A stretch of 64,000 nt of DNA from Propioniciclava flava (GCF_004126535.1 NZ_PPCV01000004.1:62001-126000), one strand, 5' to 3'; counted from the stretch's first letter, positions 53,646-62,989 are shown. The notes: generated from the sequence alone by a model not told the origin. Numbers and translations: made by a program.

Positions 53646-55037
53646 TCAGAACTCGGCGTCGATGTCGACCACACCGATGACCTTGTGGTTGACGAACTCG
53701 TTGAGGCCCAGGTCGGTCAGCTCGCGTCCGAAACCGGACCGCTTCACGCCACCGAAGGGAACATCGGCCTTCACCAGGGTCGGGTGGTTGACGAACACCA
53801 TGCCGGTGTCGATGCGTGCGGCAACCGCCTTGCCCCGTTCCAGGTCCGTGGTGAACACCGAACCACCCAGACCGAAGTGCGAGTCGGTGGCGATCCGCAC
53901 AGCGTCGTCCTCATCGCGGGCGCGGAAGATCAACGACACCGGGCCGAAGAACTCCTGGTAGTAGGCGGGATTGTCCTCGGCGAGGTCGGTGAGCAGTGTC
54001 GGCTGCACGAACGCACCCTGGGTCGGCACCGGGGCCCCGACCTGGGTCGCCGTAGCACCCTGCTTGACCGCCTCGGCGATCTGCGCGGTGATGTCGTCGG
54101 CGGCCTTCTGCGAGGACTGGGGGGCGAGCGTGGTGCTCGGATCGGACGGATCGCCCGCGACCAGCGCGGCGACGCCCTCGCTGTAGCGGCGCACGAACTC
54201 GTCGTAGACGGCGTCCACGACGATCATCCGCTTCGAGGAAACGCATACCTGGCCACCGTTCCAGTGGCGCCCGAAGACGGCCCACGGGACGGTCTTGTCG
54301 AGATCGGCGTCCTCCAAGACGACGAACGCATCGGCTCCGCCCAGTTCCAGCGTGCTCTTCTTCAGGGCGGCTGCGGCCTGCTGGGCCACCACCGCGCCTG
54401 CTGCTTCCGAGCCGGTCAACGCCACGCCCCGCACGCGATCGTCGGCGATGATCCGTTCGATCTGCTGGCGGGTGGCGTACAGGTTGGTGAAGCCGCCGAC
54501 CGGAAGGCCTGCGTCCAGGAGCAGCTTTTCGAAGCGGGCCGCCGACTGCGGGACGTTCGAGGCGTGCTTGAGCACAAGCGTGTTGCCAGCGGAAAGCTGC
54601 GGTGCCGCGATGCGGGCCAGCTGGTAGTAGGGGAAGTTCCACGGCTCGACCGCGAACAGGACTCCCAGGGGCTCGCGGACGACGACGATCTCGCCGGTGG
54701 ACTTCTCCTTCACGTTGAGGGGTTCGGGTGCGAGGAGTTCCTCGGCCTTGTCGGCGTAGTACTCGAAGATCTTGGCCGACAGCTCCACCTCAGCCAAAGC
54801 CTCGGCGGTGAGCTTGCCCATCTCCACGGTGAGGATCGCGGCGAGGGCGTCCTTGTCGGCGCGCAGCAGTTCGGCGGCCTTCGTCAGTACCGCGCGGCGC
54901 TCGGCGAACGTGGTGGTCCGCCACGCCTGGAACGTCGCATGGGCGGTGGCCAGCGCGGCATCGACCTGGTCGTCGGTGGCATCGGGGAAGGTGGCTACGG
55001 TCTGCCCGGTGTAGGGATTGATCGTTGCGTACGACAT
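53646..55037 (-). CDS. NAD(P)-dependent aldehyde dehydrogenase, succinate-semialdehyde type
   Basis: 463 residues, full-length ALDH fold. It begins MSYATINPYTGQTVATFPDATDDQVDAAL and has PLGVLFAVEPWNFPYYQLAR, GNTLVLKHASNVPQSA, the catalytic Glu in TLELGGADAFVV and the nucleophile Cys in GQVCVSSKRMIV. VPFGGVKRSGFGRELTDLGLNEFVNHK closes it. The short form with NPYTGQ and EPWNFP fits the succinate-semialdehyde dehydrogenase GabD/YneI branch. AGAAGGAGCACG precedes the ATG. It has no gabT neighbour, so the true aldehyde is uncertain. Confidence 0.9.
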   Translation of the reverse strand: MSYATINPYTGQTVATFPDATDDQVDAALATAHATFQAWRTTTFAERRAVLTKAAELLRADKDALAAILTVEMGKLTAEALAEVELSAKIFEYYADKAEELLAPEPLNVKEKSTGEIVVVREPLGVLFAVEPWNFPYYQLARIAAPQLSAGNTLVLKHASNVPQSAARFEKLLLDAGLPVGGFTNLYATRQQIERIIADDRVRGVALTGSEAAGAVVAQQAAAALKKSTLELGGADAFVVLEDADLDKTVPWAVFGRHWNGGQVCVSSKRMIVVDAVYDEFVRRYSEGVAALVAGDPSDPSTTLAPQSSQKAADDITAQIAEAVKQGATATQVGAPVPTQGAFVQPTLLTDLAEDNPAYYQEFFGPVSLIFRARDEDDAVRIATDSHFGLGGSVFTTDLERGKAVAARIDTGMVFVNHPTLVKADVPFGGVKRSGFGRELTDLGLNEFVNHKVIGVVDIDAEF

Positions 55038-55129
55038 CGTGCTCCTTCTGGGCCACAGCAGGCCCTCGTGGTGGGCGGCTCGCCGTGAGTCGTCACTGGG
55101 ACAGCCGGGAGTGTGGGGAGCGCCTCACA

Positions 55130-55149
55130 CCCCGCCGACGTCGGCGGGG
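55130..55149. repeat. Perfect 20-bp palindrome
   Basis: CCCCGCCGACGTCGGCGGGG is fully self-complementary, with no loop. It lies 92 bases upstream of the aldehyde dehydrogenase start and 157 bases past the ABC-F stop, in a gap of about 270 bases. It could be an operator for a dimeric regulator or part of a terminator. Confidence 0.6.
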
Positions 55150-55264
55150 GCGGACACTCGCGGACGCATGGCGTCCCGGCCTCTTGATTCTTCAATCATC
55201 TGCCGCGAGCGGCCCAGAATCAAGGCGAGGGTCACCCCGTGGACGCTGTCACCAGTCCGGTTGT

Positions 55265-55287
55265 GCACGCGGCCGGAATCCGCGTGC
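55265..55287 (-). terminator. Possible terminator after ABC-F gene
   Basis: GCACGCGG (55265-55272) pairs with CCGCGTGC (55280-55287) around a 7-base loop, 19 bases past the ABC-F stop codon. Confidence 0.45.
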
Positions 55288-55305
55288 GGATCAGCCACGA
55301 CCGGA

Positions 55306-57108
55306 TCACTCCAAGGTGGCTGACAACTCCAACCACTGTTCCTCCAGCCCGTTCGCTTCGTCGTCGAGGGCGGTGATGGCCGTCATCTTCGCACCCAACT
55401 GGTGGTAGTCAGTGGGGTCCACGTCAGCCATGGCGGTGCGGGCGTCATTCGCTCGTTCACGCAGCCGTTCGATACGGCGTTCCAGCGATGCCAGTTCCTT
55501 GTGTGCGGCGCGCAACTCTGCCCCCGACAGGGCTGCTGTGGGCGCGGCCGACGTTGTGGCTGCGGCCTCACGTGGCTGTGCGGGGGAGGTGGTCTCGGCG
55601 GCACGCAGCCGGAGGTACTCGTCGACGCCGCCGGGCAAGTGACGGAGCCGGTGGTCAAGGATCGCGTACTGCTGGTCGGTCACCCGCTCCAGGAAGTAAC
55701 GATCATGGCTGACCGCCAGCAGCGTCCCCGGCCAGGAGTCGAGGAGGTCCTCCATGGCCGCCAGCATGTCGGTATCCAGGTCGTTGGTGGGCTCATCCAG
55801 GATGAGGACGTTCGGCTGGTCCAGCAGGATCAACAACAATTGCAGCCGTCGTTTCTGGCCTCCGGAGAGGTCTTTGACCGGCGTCGAGAGTTGGGCGCTG
55901 GAGAAGCCGAGCCGCTCCAGCAACTGTGAGGGGGTGAGCTCTGCGGCCTTGGAACCCGTGCCGAAACTGTAGGTGGTGCGCAGCCGCGCCAGCACGGTGC
56001 GGACGGGTTCGTCGGCGAACTCGTCAAGAGAGTCGAGCCGCTGGGTGAGCGTGGCCACCTTCACGGTCGTGCCGCGCTTGACGCGTCCCGAGGTTGGTTC
56101 GAGCGTGCCGCTGACCAGGCCCAGCAAGGTCGACTTGCCCGAACCGTTGACGCCCAGGATGCCGGTGCGCTCGCCGGGGGCGATGCGCCACTCCACGTCG
56201 CGCAGGACCTCGTTCTCCCCGTAGGAGACCCCCGCATCGAGCAGGTCGACCACATCGCGACCCAGCCGGCTGACCGCCAAAGACTGCAGCGAGACGGTGT
56301 CGCGTAGCGGGGGGACGTCGGAGATGAGGGCGTTGGCGGCGTCAATGCGGAACTTCGGCTTCGACGTCCGCGCCGGGGCTCCCCGCCGCAGCCAGGCGAG
56401 TTCCTTGCGTGCGAGGTTTTGACGTCGCTGTTCGGTGGCGGCGGCGATCCGGTCTCGTTCCACTCGCTGCAGGATGTAGGCGGCGTAGCCACCCTCGAAA
56501 GGCTCCACGATCCGGTCGTGGACCTCCCACGTCGTCGTGCAGACCTCGTCGAGGATCCAGCGATCGTGGGTGACCATGAGGAGGCCACCGGTGTCCGGGG
56601 CCCACCGGTTCTTCAGGTGACCAGCCAGCCACGTGATGGCCTCGACGTCGAGGTGGTTGGTCGGCTCGTCCAGCACCAGGATGTCGTGATCACCGATGAG
56701 GACCTGAGCCAGCGCCACCCGGCGCCGCTGGCCACCCGACAGCGTCCCGATGGTGGCGTCCCACGCCAGGTCGCCGAGAAGCCCGCCGATGATGTCACGG
56801 GTTCGCGCGTCGCCGGCCCACTCGTATTCGGGGACATCTCCCACCACCGCATGCCCGACGGTGTCGGCGTCATCGAGGCTGTCGGTTTGATCGAGGACGC
56901 CGATCCGGACGCCGCCACGCATGGTGACGCGGCCAGCGTCGGATTCGCGGCGTCCGGCCAGCAAGGCCAGCAGGCTCGACTTGCCGTCTCCGTTGCGCCC
57001 CACGATGCCAATGCGGTCACCCTCGTTGACGCCAAGGGTCACCGAATCGAACACGACCTTGGTCGGGAAGTCGAGGTGCAGGGCTTCAGCCCCCAGAAGG
57101 TGCGCCAT
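55306..57108 (-). CDS. ABC-F family ATPase (ribosome-associated, Uup-like)
   Basis: 600 residues, two ATPase domains without membrane helices. Domain 1 has GRNGDGKSSLLALLAG, TLSGGQRRRVALAQVL and LVLDEPTNHLDVEA. The linker (residues about 215-265, rich in Arg/Glu) is the ABC-F P-site tRNA interaction motif. Domain 2 has GVNGSGKSTLLGLVSG, DLSGGQKRRLQLLLIL and LILDEPTNDLDTDM. A C-terminal coiled coil (ELASLERRIERLRERANDARTAM) follows an Ala/Thr/Pro linker, as in Uup. Family members act on stalled or antibiotic-bound ribosomes. The start is set by TAGTCT 7 nt upstream. Confidence 0.92.
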   Translation of the reverse strand: MAHLLGAEALHLDFPTKVVFDSVTLGVNEGDRIGIVGRNGDGKSSLLALLAGRRESDAGRVTMRGGVRIGVLDQTDSLDDADTVGHAVVGDVPEYEWAGDARTRDIIGGLLGDLAWDATIGTLSGGQRRRVALAQVLIGDHDILVLDEPTNHLDVEAITWLAGHLKNRWAPDTGGLLMVTHDRWILDEVCTTTWEVHDRIVEPFEGGYAAYILQRVERDRIAAATEQRRQNLARKELAWLRRGAPARTSKPKFRIDAANALISDVPPLRDTVSLQSLAVSRLGRDVVDLLDAGVSYGENEVLRDVEWRIAPGERTGILGVNGSGKSTLLGLVSGTLEPTSGRVKRGTTVKVATLTQRLDSLDEFADEPVRTVLARLRTTYSFGTGSKAAELTPSQLLERLGFSSAQLSTPVKDLSGGQKRRLQLLLILLDQPNVLILDEPTNDLDTDMLAAMEDLLDSWPGTLLAVSHDRYFLERVTDQQYAILDHRLRHLPGGVDEYLRLRAAETTSPAQPREAAATTSAAPTAALSGAELRAAHKELASLERRIERLRERANDARTAMADVDPTDYHQLGAKMTAITALDDEANGLEEQWLELSATLE

Positions 57109-57115
57109 TGAAACA

Positions 57116-57121
57116 AGACTA
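57116..57121 (-). promoter_or_regulatory. -10 box TAGTCT for ABC-F gene
   Basis: TAGTCT on the minus strand, 7 nt before the ATG at 57108; the same hexamer and spacing as the pfk gene. Confidence 0.55.
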
Positions 57122-57205
57122 GGCGAGGGAAGCCCTCGCGCGGGACGAACCGGCCGCGGTGGGCGCTCGCACGTTTGCCCGGTGACTCACCGTGAGCGCC
57201 TCAGT

Positions 57206-58324
57206 TCACCAGCCTGAGCGCCAGTAGGGGGCGGGCTGGGGGTTCTGAGCGCGAGCCACGCCCAGGTCATGAGCGGCGCCGGAGGCCCAGTGAGGGTTGC
57301 GCAGCGCCGCCCTGCCCAGGGATACGGCATCGGCCTGCCCGGTGGCGAGGATCGTTTCGGCCTGCTGGGCGTCGACGATCAGGCCGACAGCGCTCACCGT
57401 GGCCGTGGTGTCGCTCAGCGCGGCCCGCAGGCGTGCCGCCAACCCCACCTGGTAGCCGGGCCCCACCGGAATGTCGGCGCCCGAGGTGAGGCCCCCACTG
57501 GAGGCGTCCAGCCACGAGACCCCGTGCTTCACGACGAGGGTGCGGGAGAGTTCAACGGTGGCGTCGGTGTCCCAGCCGCCCGGAACCCAGTCGGTCACGC
57601 TGAACCGGACCCCCAAGGGCTTGTGGGCGGGCCACACGGCACGTACGGCGTCCACGACCTCGATCAGGAGCCGAGCCCGTTCGGCATTGCCGCCGCCATA
57701 ACGATCGGTCCGGGTGTTGGTGAGCGGGGACAGGAATTGATGGAGGAGGTAGCCGTGTGCCGCATGGATCTGCACCACGTCGTAGCCCGCCTGGTCGGCG
57801 CGCACCGCCGCCGCCGCGAAGGCCGCGACCACGTGGTCGATCCCGGCTTGGTCCAGGGCCCGTGCAGGGGCGAGCCCAGGCAGGACAGGGGCGTCGCTGA
57901 CACCCTCAGTCGGCCAGCCGCCCTCACCGGGAGGGACCGTGCCCGAGGCAAAGCCGGGAAGCCCCGGGTAGGTGGACGCCTTGCCTCCCGCATGGCCTAA
58001 CTGGATGGCCGCGCGGACACCGTGCGCGTGGGCAAACGCCACCAGCGGGGCGTGAGCCTGGGCCTGGTCGTCGTTCCACAAGCCGAGATCGCGCGGGCTG
58101 ATGCGAGCCGTGGGCGTGATGCCGGTGGCCTCGGTGACCACCATGCCGAAGCCGCCCGCGGCCAGGCTCCCCAGATGCTGGCGGTGCCAAGCGGTGGGAA
58201 GCCCATCGGCGGCGTCCACGGAGTACTGACACATCGGCGCGACGAAGGCGCGGTTACGTACCCGCAGCCCGGGGCCCTCGGGGGCCGCGAGCGTGACGGG
58301 TGTGAATAGCGCCGGCGCCGTCAT
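57206..58324 (-). CDS. NADH:flavin oxidoreductase of the old yellow enzyme family
   Basis: 372-residue FMN barrel of the YqjM/XenA class. Motifs are FVAPMCQYSVDAADGLPTAWHRQHLGS (FMN-binding start with the regulatory Cys), IQLGHAGGKAS, HAAHGYLLHQFLSPLTNTRTDRYGG (His-x2-His for the substrate oxygen) and VRFSVTDW. A phosphate loop with GQADAVSLGRAALRNPHW closes the barrel. It reduces activated C=C bonds with NAD(P)H, with the natural substrate unknown. The ATG begins 2 bases after the DUF4191 stop, in one unit with lipA. Confidence 0.93.
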   Translation of the reverse strand: MTAPALFTPVTLAAPEGPGLRVRNRAFVAPMCQYSVDAADGLPTAWHRQHLGSLAAGGFGMVVTEATGITPTARISPRDLGLWNDDQAQAHAPLVAFAHAHGVRAAIQLGHAGGKASTYPGLPGFASGTVPPGEGGWPTEGVSDAPVLPGLAPARALDQAGIDHVVAAFAAAAVRADQAGYDVVQIHAAHGYLLHQFLSPLTNTRTDRYGGGNAERARLLIEVVDAVRAVWPAHKPLGVRFSVTDWVPGGWDTDATVELSRTLVVKHGVSWLDASSGGLTSGADIPVGPGYQVGLAARLRAALSDTTATVSAVGLIVDAQQAETILATGQADAVSLGRAALRNPHWASGAAHDLGVARAQNPQPAPYWRSGW

Positions 58325-58326
58325 GG

Positions 58327-59091
58327 TCAGCGTCCGCGCATCGCGCGATTGAGGCCCTTCGGGGTCGGCATGGGGCCCTTAGGCAGCGGGGCGCGGGGAC
58401 GCACCGCGTCCAGTGCACGCAGGCGCTGCTTCAGTTCGGTGATCTGGTGCGTCTGGAGGGCCTTCGGCATCTTCTCGATGTGCTTTTGCAGGTCACCCAG
58501 CTTGATCTGGTTCGCCCCATCGCCCACCATCACGGTGACGACCGGCGTCCCGAAGGAGACCTGTTCGTGCTTCTTGGCGTCGCTGGCCAGCATCTGACGC
58601 ACCCGGCCCGGGCTTCCCTCACCGATCAGCACGATGCCCATCGGGCCGACAACACGATGAACCAAGTCCATCTGACGGTCGGCGTTGATGCCCATGTCGT
58701 AGCTGTACTTCTTGTTGTTCAGCAGTTGCAGCGCGACCTCAGCGGAACCGGGTTGGCCCTCGTAACGCTTGATGGTGGCCGTGCGCACCCGACGGGTCAA
58801 GACGAACAGCGCACCCAAGAATCCGGCCATGAGGGCAAGAAGGATGTAGGACCACCACGGCCAGCCCAAGAGCAGCCCCGCGACGATGATCACGGCAGCG
58901 GTACCCAGCCCGACGCCCAGCATCCACCAGGTGACGGCCGGATCGACTTCGGCGGTGCGCTTGTAGGCCTCCACGACCTGCTTCACGCGCCCCCAGTCGC
59001 GGGGATCGTCGCTGTTCTTCTTGCGCAGTTTCTCGGCCTTGGCGGCCGCCTTCTGCTCCGCGGCGAGTTGTTTCGCCTTCTCGCTAGCCAT
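58327..59091 (-). CDS. DUF4191 membrane protein
   Basis: 254 residues. A charged N-terminal helix ([20 protein letters not shown]) is followed by two membrane helices at about 56-76 and 80-98, then a soluble domain with [29 protein letters not shown] and [38 protein letters not shown]. This is the DUF4191 family, found only in actinobacteria and nearly always directly after lipA, as here. It overlaps the lipA 3' end by 8 bases. Function is unknown; the fixed link to lipoate genes suggests a shared role. Confidence 0.93.
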   Translation of the reverse strand: MASEKAKQLAAEQKAAAKAEKLRKKNSDDPRDWGRVKQVVEAYKRTAEVDPAVTWWMLGVGLGTAAVIIVAGLLLGWPWWSYILLALMAGFLGALFVLTRRVRTATIKRYEGQPGSAEVALQLLNNKKYSYDMGINADRQMDLVHRVVGPMGIVLIGEGSPGRVRQMLASDAKKHEQVSFGTPVVTVMVGDGANQIKLGDLQKHIEKMPKALQTHQITELKQRLRALDAVRPRAPLPKGPMPTPKGLNRAMRGR

Positions 59092-60043
59092 GCTGATTCA
59101 CTTTCACGTTCGTTCGGGACGCCTTCTTGCGGGCTTCGATCGCCTGCCGGTAGAGCCGGCCCGCGCGATACGACGAGCGGACGAGCGGCCCCGAAAGCAC
59201 TCCCGCATATCCTAGGGCTTTCGCCTCGTCTTCGAGTTCGGCGAACTCCTCCGGCGTCACCCAGCGGTCGATCGGGTGATGCAGGGCCGAGGGGCGCAGG
59301 TACTGCGTGATGGTGATGAGGTCGGTGCCGGCCTCGCGCAGGTCCACGAGTGCCTGGGTGATTTCCTCACGCGTCTCGCCCATGCCCAAGATCAGGTTCG
59401 ACTTGGTGACCAGCCCGAACTGGCGGGCCTTGTCCAGCACCCCGAGGCTGCGGTCGTAGTCGAAGGCGGGGCGAATGCGCTTGAAGATGCGGGGGACCGT
59501 TTCGACGTTGTGCGCGAACACTTCGGGGCGCGACTCGAACACCGTCTGCAATGCGGAGTCGGCGCCCTTGAAGTCGTCCACCAGCAATTCCACCCCGGTG
59601 CCGGGGTTGAGTTCGCGGATCCGGCGGCAGGTCTCGGCGTACAGCCAGGACGCGCCGTCGGGCAGATCGTCGCGAGCGACGCCGGTCACGGTCGCATACT
59701 TCAGGCCCATCTCCTTGACCGATTCCGCGACGCGGCGGGGCTCCTCCTTGTCGTAGGAGGTGGGGCGACCGGTCGCGATCTGGCAGAAATCGCAGCGGCG
59801 CGTGCACTGATCGCCACCGATGAGGAACGTCGCCTCGCGGTCCTCCCAGCATTCAAAGATGTTGGGGCAACCCGCCTCCTGACACACCGTGTGCAGCCCA
59901 CCATCGCGCACACGCTGCTGCATGTCGCGGTATTCCGGGCCCATCGTGGCGCGCGTCTTGATCCACGAGGGTTTGCGTTCGATCGGGGTCTGCGCGTTCT
60001 TGGCTTCGATCCGGAGGAGGCGGCGTGGTTGGGTGTCGGTCAC
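59084..60043 (-). CDS. lipA: Lipoyl synthase
   Basis: Radical SAM enzyme of 319 residues that inserts two sulfur atoms into octanoyl groups on E2 and GcvH proteins. The auxiliary cluster ligands lie in [15 protein letters not shown] and the radical SAM triad in [29 protein letters not shown] and [10 protein letters not shown] are further family marks. The length is typical. The GTG start at 60043 follows TAGGAT by exactly 6 nt. It heads a three-gene unit with DUF4191 and the OYE gene. lipB and an E2 gene, its substrate pathway, lie 2-3 kb away on the same strand. Confidence 0.96.
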   Translation of the reverse strand: MTDTQPRRLLRIEAKNAQTPIERKPSWIKTRATMGPEYRDMQQRVRDGGLHTVCQEAGCPNIFECWEDREATFLIGGDQCTRRCDFCQIATGRPTSYDKEEPRRVAESVKEMGLKYATVTGVARDDLPDGASWLYAETCRRIRELNPGTGVELLVDDFKGADSALQTVFESRPEVFAHNVETVPRIFKRIRPAFDYDRSLGVLDKARQFGLVTKSNLILGMGETREEITQALVDLREAGTDLITITQYLRPSALHHPIDRWVTPEEFAELEDEAKALGYAGVLSGPLVRSSYRAGRLYRQAIEARKKASRTNVKVNQHG

Positions 60044-60049
60044 AGGCTC

Positions 60050-60055
60050 ATCCTA
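60050..60055 (-). promoter_or_regulatory. -10 box TAGGAT for lipA
   Basis: TAGGAT on the minus strand, 6 nt before the lipA GTG. Confidence 0.55.
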
Positions 60056-60074
60056 GACTTGCAGGTCAGCAGAC

Positions 60075-62276
60075 TCAGGCGTCGGCGTCGCCGGGGCGTC
60101 GGCCCAGCGCTTCGAGGACCGGTTTGAGCACCAGCCACCATTGGTCGATCGGGCGGCGGGCATGCCAGTCGACCAGATCGTCAAGTTCCTTGACCGACCG
60201 CATCCCTTCGGGGGTCGCGAAAGTGTGCTGGGCGGAGTGGGTCTCGAACTGTGCCGACATCCAGTCGATGACCGACGCCGCAAAACGGACCCCGTTGATG
60301 CGGTCGAAAGGCGAGGGCACGCCGCCTTGCTGGACGTGCCCGAGCACGGCCCCGCGGACGCTGAACCCGCCTTGGCCCTCTGCCTCGAACATGCGGGTCA
60401 GCAGATCGGTGGTGTAGAACTCCGAGGCGTTCTCGTTGCGGATCGACAGCCAGAAGTTCTGCCCGCGGCCAAAAGCGCGCACCATCGCGTCCACATCGTG
60501 CTTGAGGTCAGCGATGGTGATGCCGTCCTCATTGAGGTACACGCGCTCGGCGCCCGCCGCGACACCCGTCGTCAGGGCCAAGAATCCGCACCGCCGACCC
60601 ATCGTCTCCACCACGAAGGCCCGCTTGGATGCCGTCGCCGACTGCTTGATGCGGTCCACGGCCTGCACGTCGACGTTCAGGGCTGAATCAGCCCCCACCG
60701 CCATCTGCAGCCCCGGAAGGTTGTTGTCCAACGAGGCGGGCAACACGACAATCGGGATGCTCAGGGCAGGGAAACGCTTGCGTTCGGCGTTGATCCGGCT
60801 CAGCGCCCGGTAGGCCTGGAAGCCGCCGATGATGACGATGCCGTCAAGTTCGTGGGTCTCGATCGAGCGGGCGACCGCGTACAGATCGCCATCGCCGGGG
60901 ATGCTGCGGCGCGTCCCGAGATTGGCCCCGGCAGCGGCTTCCCAGCCTTCGACATCTCCCCAGGTCAGGTCGCGAAGGTCGCCCTCGATCAGCCCGGGGA
61001 AGCCACCCTGGATGCCGACCATGTCGTGGCCCTGGTCGACCCCCAGGCGCACGACGGCACGTGCCGTCGGGTTCATGCCCGGGGCCAGGCCCCCGACGTT
61101 CATGACGCCGATGCGCTTGGCGGACGCCTCCCGAACCACGTTGGGTCGCGCTTCCGACAGCCGCTGGAACACGTGGGCCATCTGGACGAACGAGTGACCG
61201 CGCGCAGCCATGGCCTCCTCGTAGCGTCCCTCGGCGATCGAGGTGGCGACAGCCTTGGTGTCCTTGACGGCCTCCAGCAAGGACATGGCGTGCGGACGAT
61301 TCGCACGGACGCCGATCACCTGGGGTTCGCGGTCACCGTAGAGGACCTCATCGACGGCGGCGCAGCCCACCATCGAGGCCATCCACCGGTCATAGGCGCT
61401 GGGGACGCCGCCGCGCTGCACGTGGCCCAAAATGGTGACGCGGGCGTCCTCACCCATCTCGTCGGCCAGCACCTTGCGGACGGCATCGGCGGTGATGGGG
61501 TTGCCCTCGCGGTCGGCGGCGCCCTCGGCGACCACCACGATGGAGGAGCGTCGTCCGGCATTGCGGGCGCGGCGCAGCACGGTGGCCATGTGCTCGTGCC
61601 AATCCGCTGCCGGGGGCCGCTCGGGGATGAACGCGTAGTCCGCACCGCCCGCAATCGCGCTCATCAAGGCCAGGTAGCCGCAATGGCGCCCCATGACCTC
61701 CACGACGAAGCTGCGCTGATGCGAGGCCGCCGTGGAGGCGATGGCGTCGATGGCTTCGGTGATGCGATGCAGTGCCGAATCCGTGCCGATGGTCATGTCG
61801 GTGCCGACCATGTCGTTGTCGATCGAGCCGACCAGCCCGGCGACACGCAACGTGGGGTGCTCGGCGGCGTCCTGGGCGGTGATCTGGCCCCAAGCCACCA
61901 AAGCGTCAATGTGGTCGGGCCATTCGTCCCGCAAGACGTCGGTGCCGGTGAGGGATCCGTCGCCTCCGATGACGACGAGACGATCGATCCCGGCGAGGAT
62001 CAGGTTGAGGACGGCGGTCCGGCGTCCTTCAGGCGTCCGGAAGGCGGCACAGCGGGCCGTTCCGATGACGGTCCCGCCCTGGATCATGATGCCGCTGACG
62101 TCTTCCCACGACATCGGGCGGATGAAGCGCCCGCCGTCCACGGCGCCCTGCCAGCCCTCGTAGATGCCGTACACCTCGACACCGGCAGTGATGCCTGCAC
62201 GGACGACGGCTCGCACCGCCGCATTCATACCGGGGGCGTCTCCGCCCGACGTCAAAACCCCGATGCGTACACTCAC
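60075..62276 (-). CDS. pfkA: Tandem two-domain 6-phosphofructokinase of eukaryotic type
   Basis: 733 residues, twice the usual bacterial length of about 320-340, built as two PFK domains. The N-half (1-365) keeps the catalytic set: TSGGDAPGMNAAVRAVV, GGDGS at 104-108, VGSIDND ending at 155 with the base Asp, and VEVMGRHCG at 192-200. Gly107 and Gly150 predict ATP, not pyrophosphate, as donor. The C-half (385-733) has NVGGLAPGMN, GGFQA at 484-488 and SLDNN at 515-519, so its catalytic residues are lost, while VETMGRRCGF and HVQQGG remain. This is the same division of labour as in animal and fungal PFK-1. The GTG at 62276 follows TAGTCT by 7 nt; the open codons upstream belong to lipB. Confidence 0.93.
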   Translation of the reverse strand: MSVRIGVLTSGGDAPGMNAAVRAVVRAGITAGVEVYGIYEGWQGAVDGGRFIRPMSWEDVSGIMIQGGTVIGTARCAAFRTPEGRRTAVLNLILAGIDRLVVIGGDGSLTGTDVLRDEWPDHIDALVAWGQITAQDAAEHPTLRVAGLVGSIDNDMVGTDMTIGTDSALHRITEAIDAIASTAASHQRSFVVEVMGRHCGYLALMSAIAGGADYAFIPERPPAADWHEHMATVLRRARNAGRRSSIVVVAEGAADREGNPITADAVRKVLADEMGEDARVTILGHVQRGGVPSAYDRWMASMVGCAAVDEVLYGDREPQVIGVRANRPHAMSLLEAVKDTKAVATSIAEGRYEEAMAARGHSFVQMAHVFQRLSEARPNVVREASAKRIGVMNVGGLAPGMNPTARAVVRLGVDQGHDMVGIQGGFPGLIEGDLRDLTWGDVEGWEAAAGANLGTRRSIPGDGDLYAVARSIETHELDGIVIIGGFQAYRALSRINAERKRFPALSIPIVVLPASLDNNLPGLQMAVGADSALNVDVQAVDRIKQSATASKRAFVVETMGRRCGFLALTTGVAAGAERVYLNEDGITIADLKHDVDAMVRAFGRGQNFWLSIRNENASEFYTTDLLTRMFEAEGQGGFSVRGAVLGHVQQGGVPSPFDRINGVRFAASVIDWMSAQFETHSAQHTFATPEGMRSVKELDDLVDWHARRPIDQWWLVLKPVLEALGRRPGDADA

Positions 62277-62281
62277 GCGGC

Positions 62282-62983
62282 TCAGACTAGGCCGCGCGAC
62301 GTGAGCGTGAAGGCAAGTTGCCGTTCCAGTTGCGGTTCCAATGCTCTGGCAACCTCCACCAGGGGGAGCGCGGGGCCGCCCGTCTCGTCTTGGAGGCTTG
62401 TCACCCCAGCATCGCTGATGCCGCACGGGATGATGTTCCCGAAGGGACCAGTCGCCTGTGAGGTCACGTTGAGGGCAAACCCGTGCATCGTCGTCATCTT
62501 GGCGACGCGGACGCCGATGGCGCAGATCTTGCGCTCTGGCCGCTGGCCGTCAGCCGGCAGCCAGACGCCGGTGCGTCCGTCGACCCGAATGCCGTGGACG
62601 TCCCAGTGGTCGGCCAACGTGTCGATGACCGCCTGTTCGACGCGGCGGACGTACTCCAGGGGGCCGTACTTCCGGGTCAGGGTGATGATGGGGTAGCCGA
62701 CGAGTTGCCCGGGGCCGTGATAGGTGATCTTCCCGCCCCGGTCGACGTCGACGACGGGTGTCCCGTCGCGGGGACGCTCCTCCGGCTGGGTGCGGTGACC
62801 GGCCGTGTAGACGCTCGGATGCTGCACGAACAGCACCTGAGGGCCGATCGTGCCCGCGACGACCTGGGCATGCACGTTGCGCTGCAGATCCCAGGTCTCT
62901 TGGTAGTCGCTGAGCCCGAGGTCGTCGCCGTCGAAGCCCAGATAGGTGAACGTGAATCCCTCGCGGGAGTCTTGAGGTGGCAC
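62282..62983 (-). CDS. lipB: Octanoyl-ACP:protein transferase
   Basis: 233 residues. It moves the octanoyl group from acyl carrier protein to lipoyl domains, the step before lipoyl synthase. QHPSVYTAGHRT, GGKITYHGPGQLVGYPI (substrate loop), RKICAIGVRVAKMTTMHGFALNV (catalytic Lys) and IIPCGISD (acyl-accepting Cys) are intact. The GTG at 62983 follows TAGCAT by exactly 6 nt. It ends 5 bases before the pfk start on the same strand. Confidence 0.96.
   Translation of the reverse strand: MPPQDSREGFTFTYLGFDGDDLGLSDYQETWDLQRNVHAQVVAGTIGPQVLFVQHPSVYTAGHRTQPEERPRDGTPVVDVDRGGKITYHGPGQLVGYPIITLTRKYGPLEYVRRVEQAVIDTLADHWDVHGIRVDGRTGVWLPADGQRPERKICAIGVRVAKMTTMHGFALNVTSQATGPFGNIIPCGISDAGVTSLQDETGGPALPLVEVARALEPQLERQLAFTLTSRGLV
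62284..62289 (-). promoter_or_regulatory. -10 box TAGTCT for tandem pfk
   Basis: TAGTCT on the minus strand, 7 nt before the pfk GTG. Its first base pairs fall within the last codons of lipB, so pfk can be transcribed on its own. Confidence 0.55.
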
Positions 62984-62989
62984 GCAGCC

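Noticed and set aside
62277-62426. Longer start for the phosphofructokinase (50 extra codons)
   Set aside because: The extra codons overlap lipB, and PFK homology begins at VRIGVLTSGGD. The TAGTCT box and GTG at 62276 fit better.
60852-62696. Open frame of 614 codons on the plus strand opposite pfk and lipB
   Set aside because: Antisense shadow of two well-supported genes; no recognisable domain.
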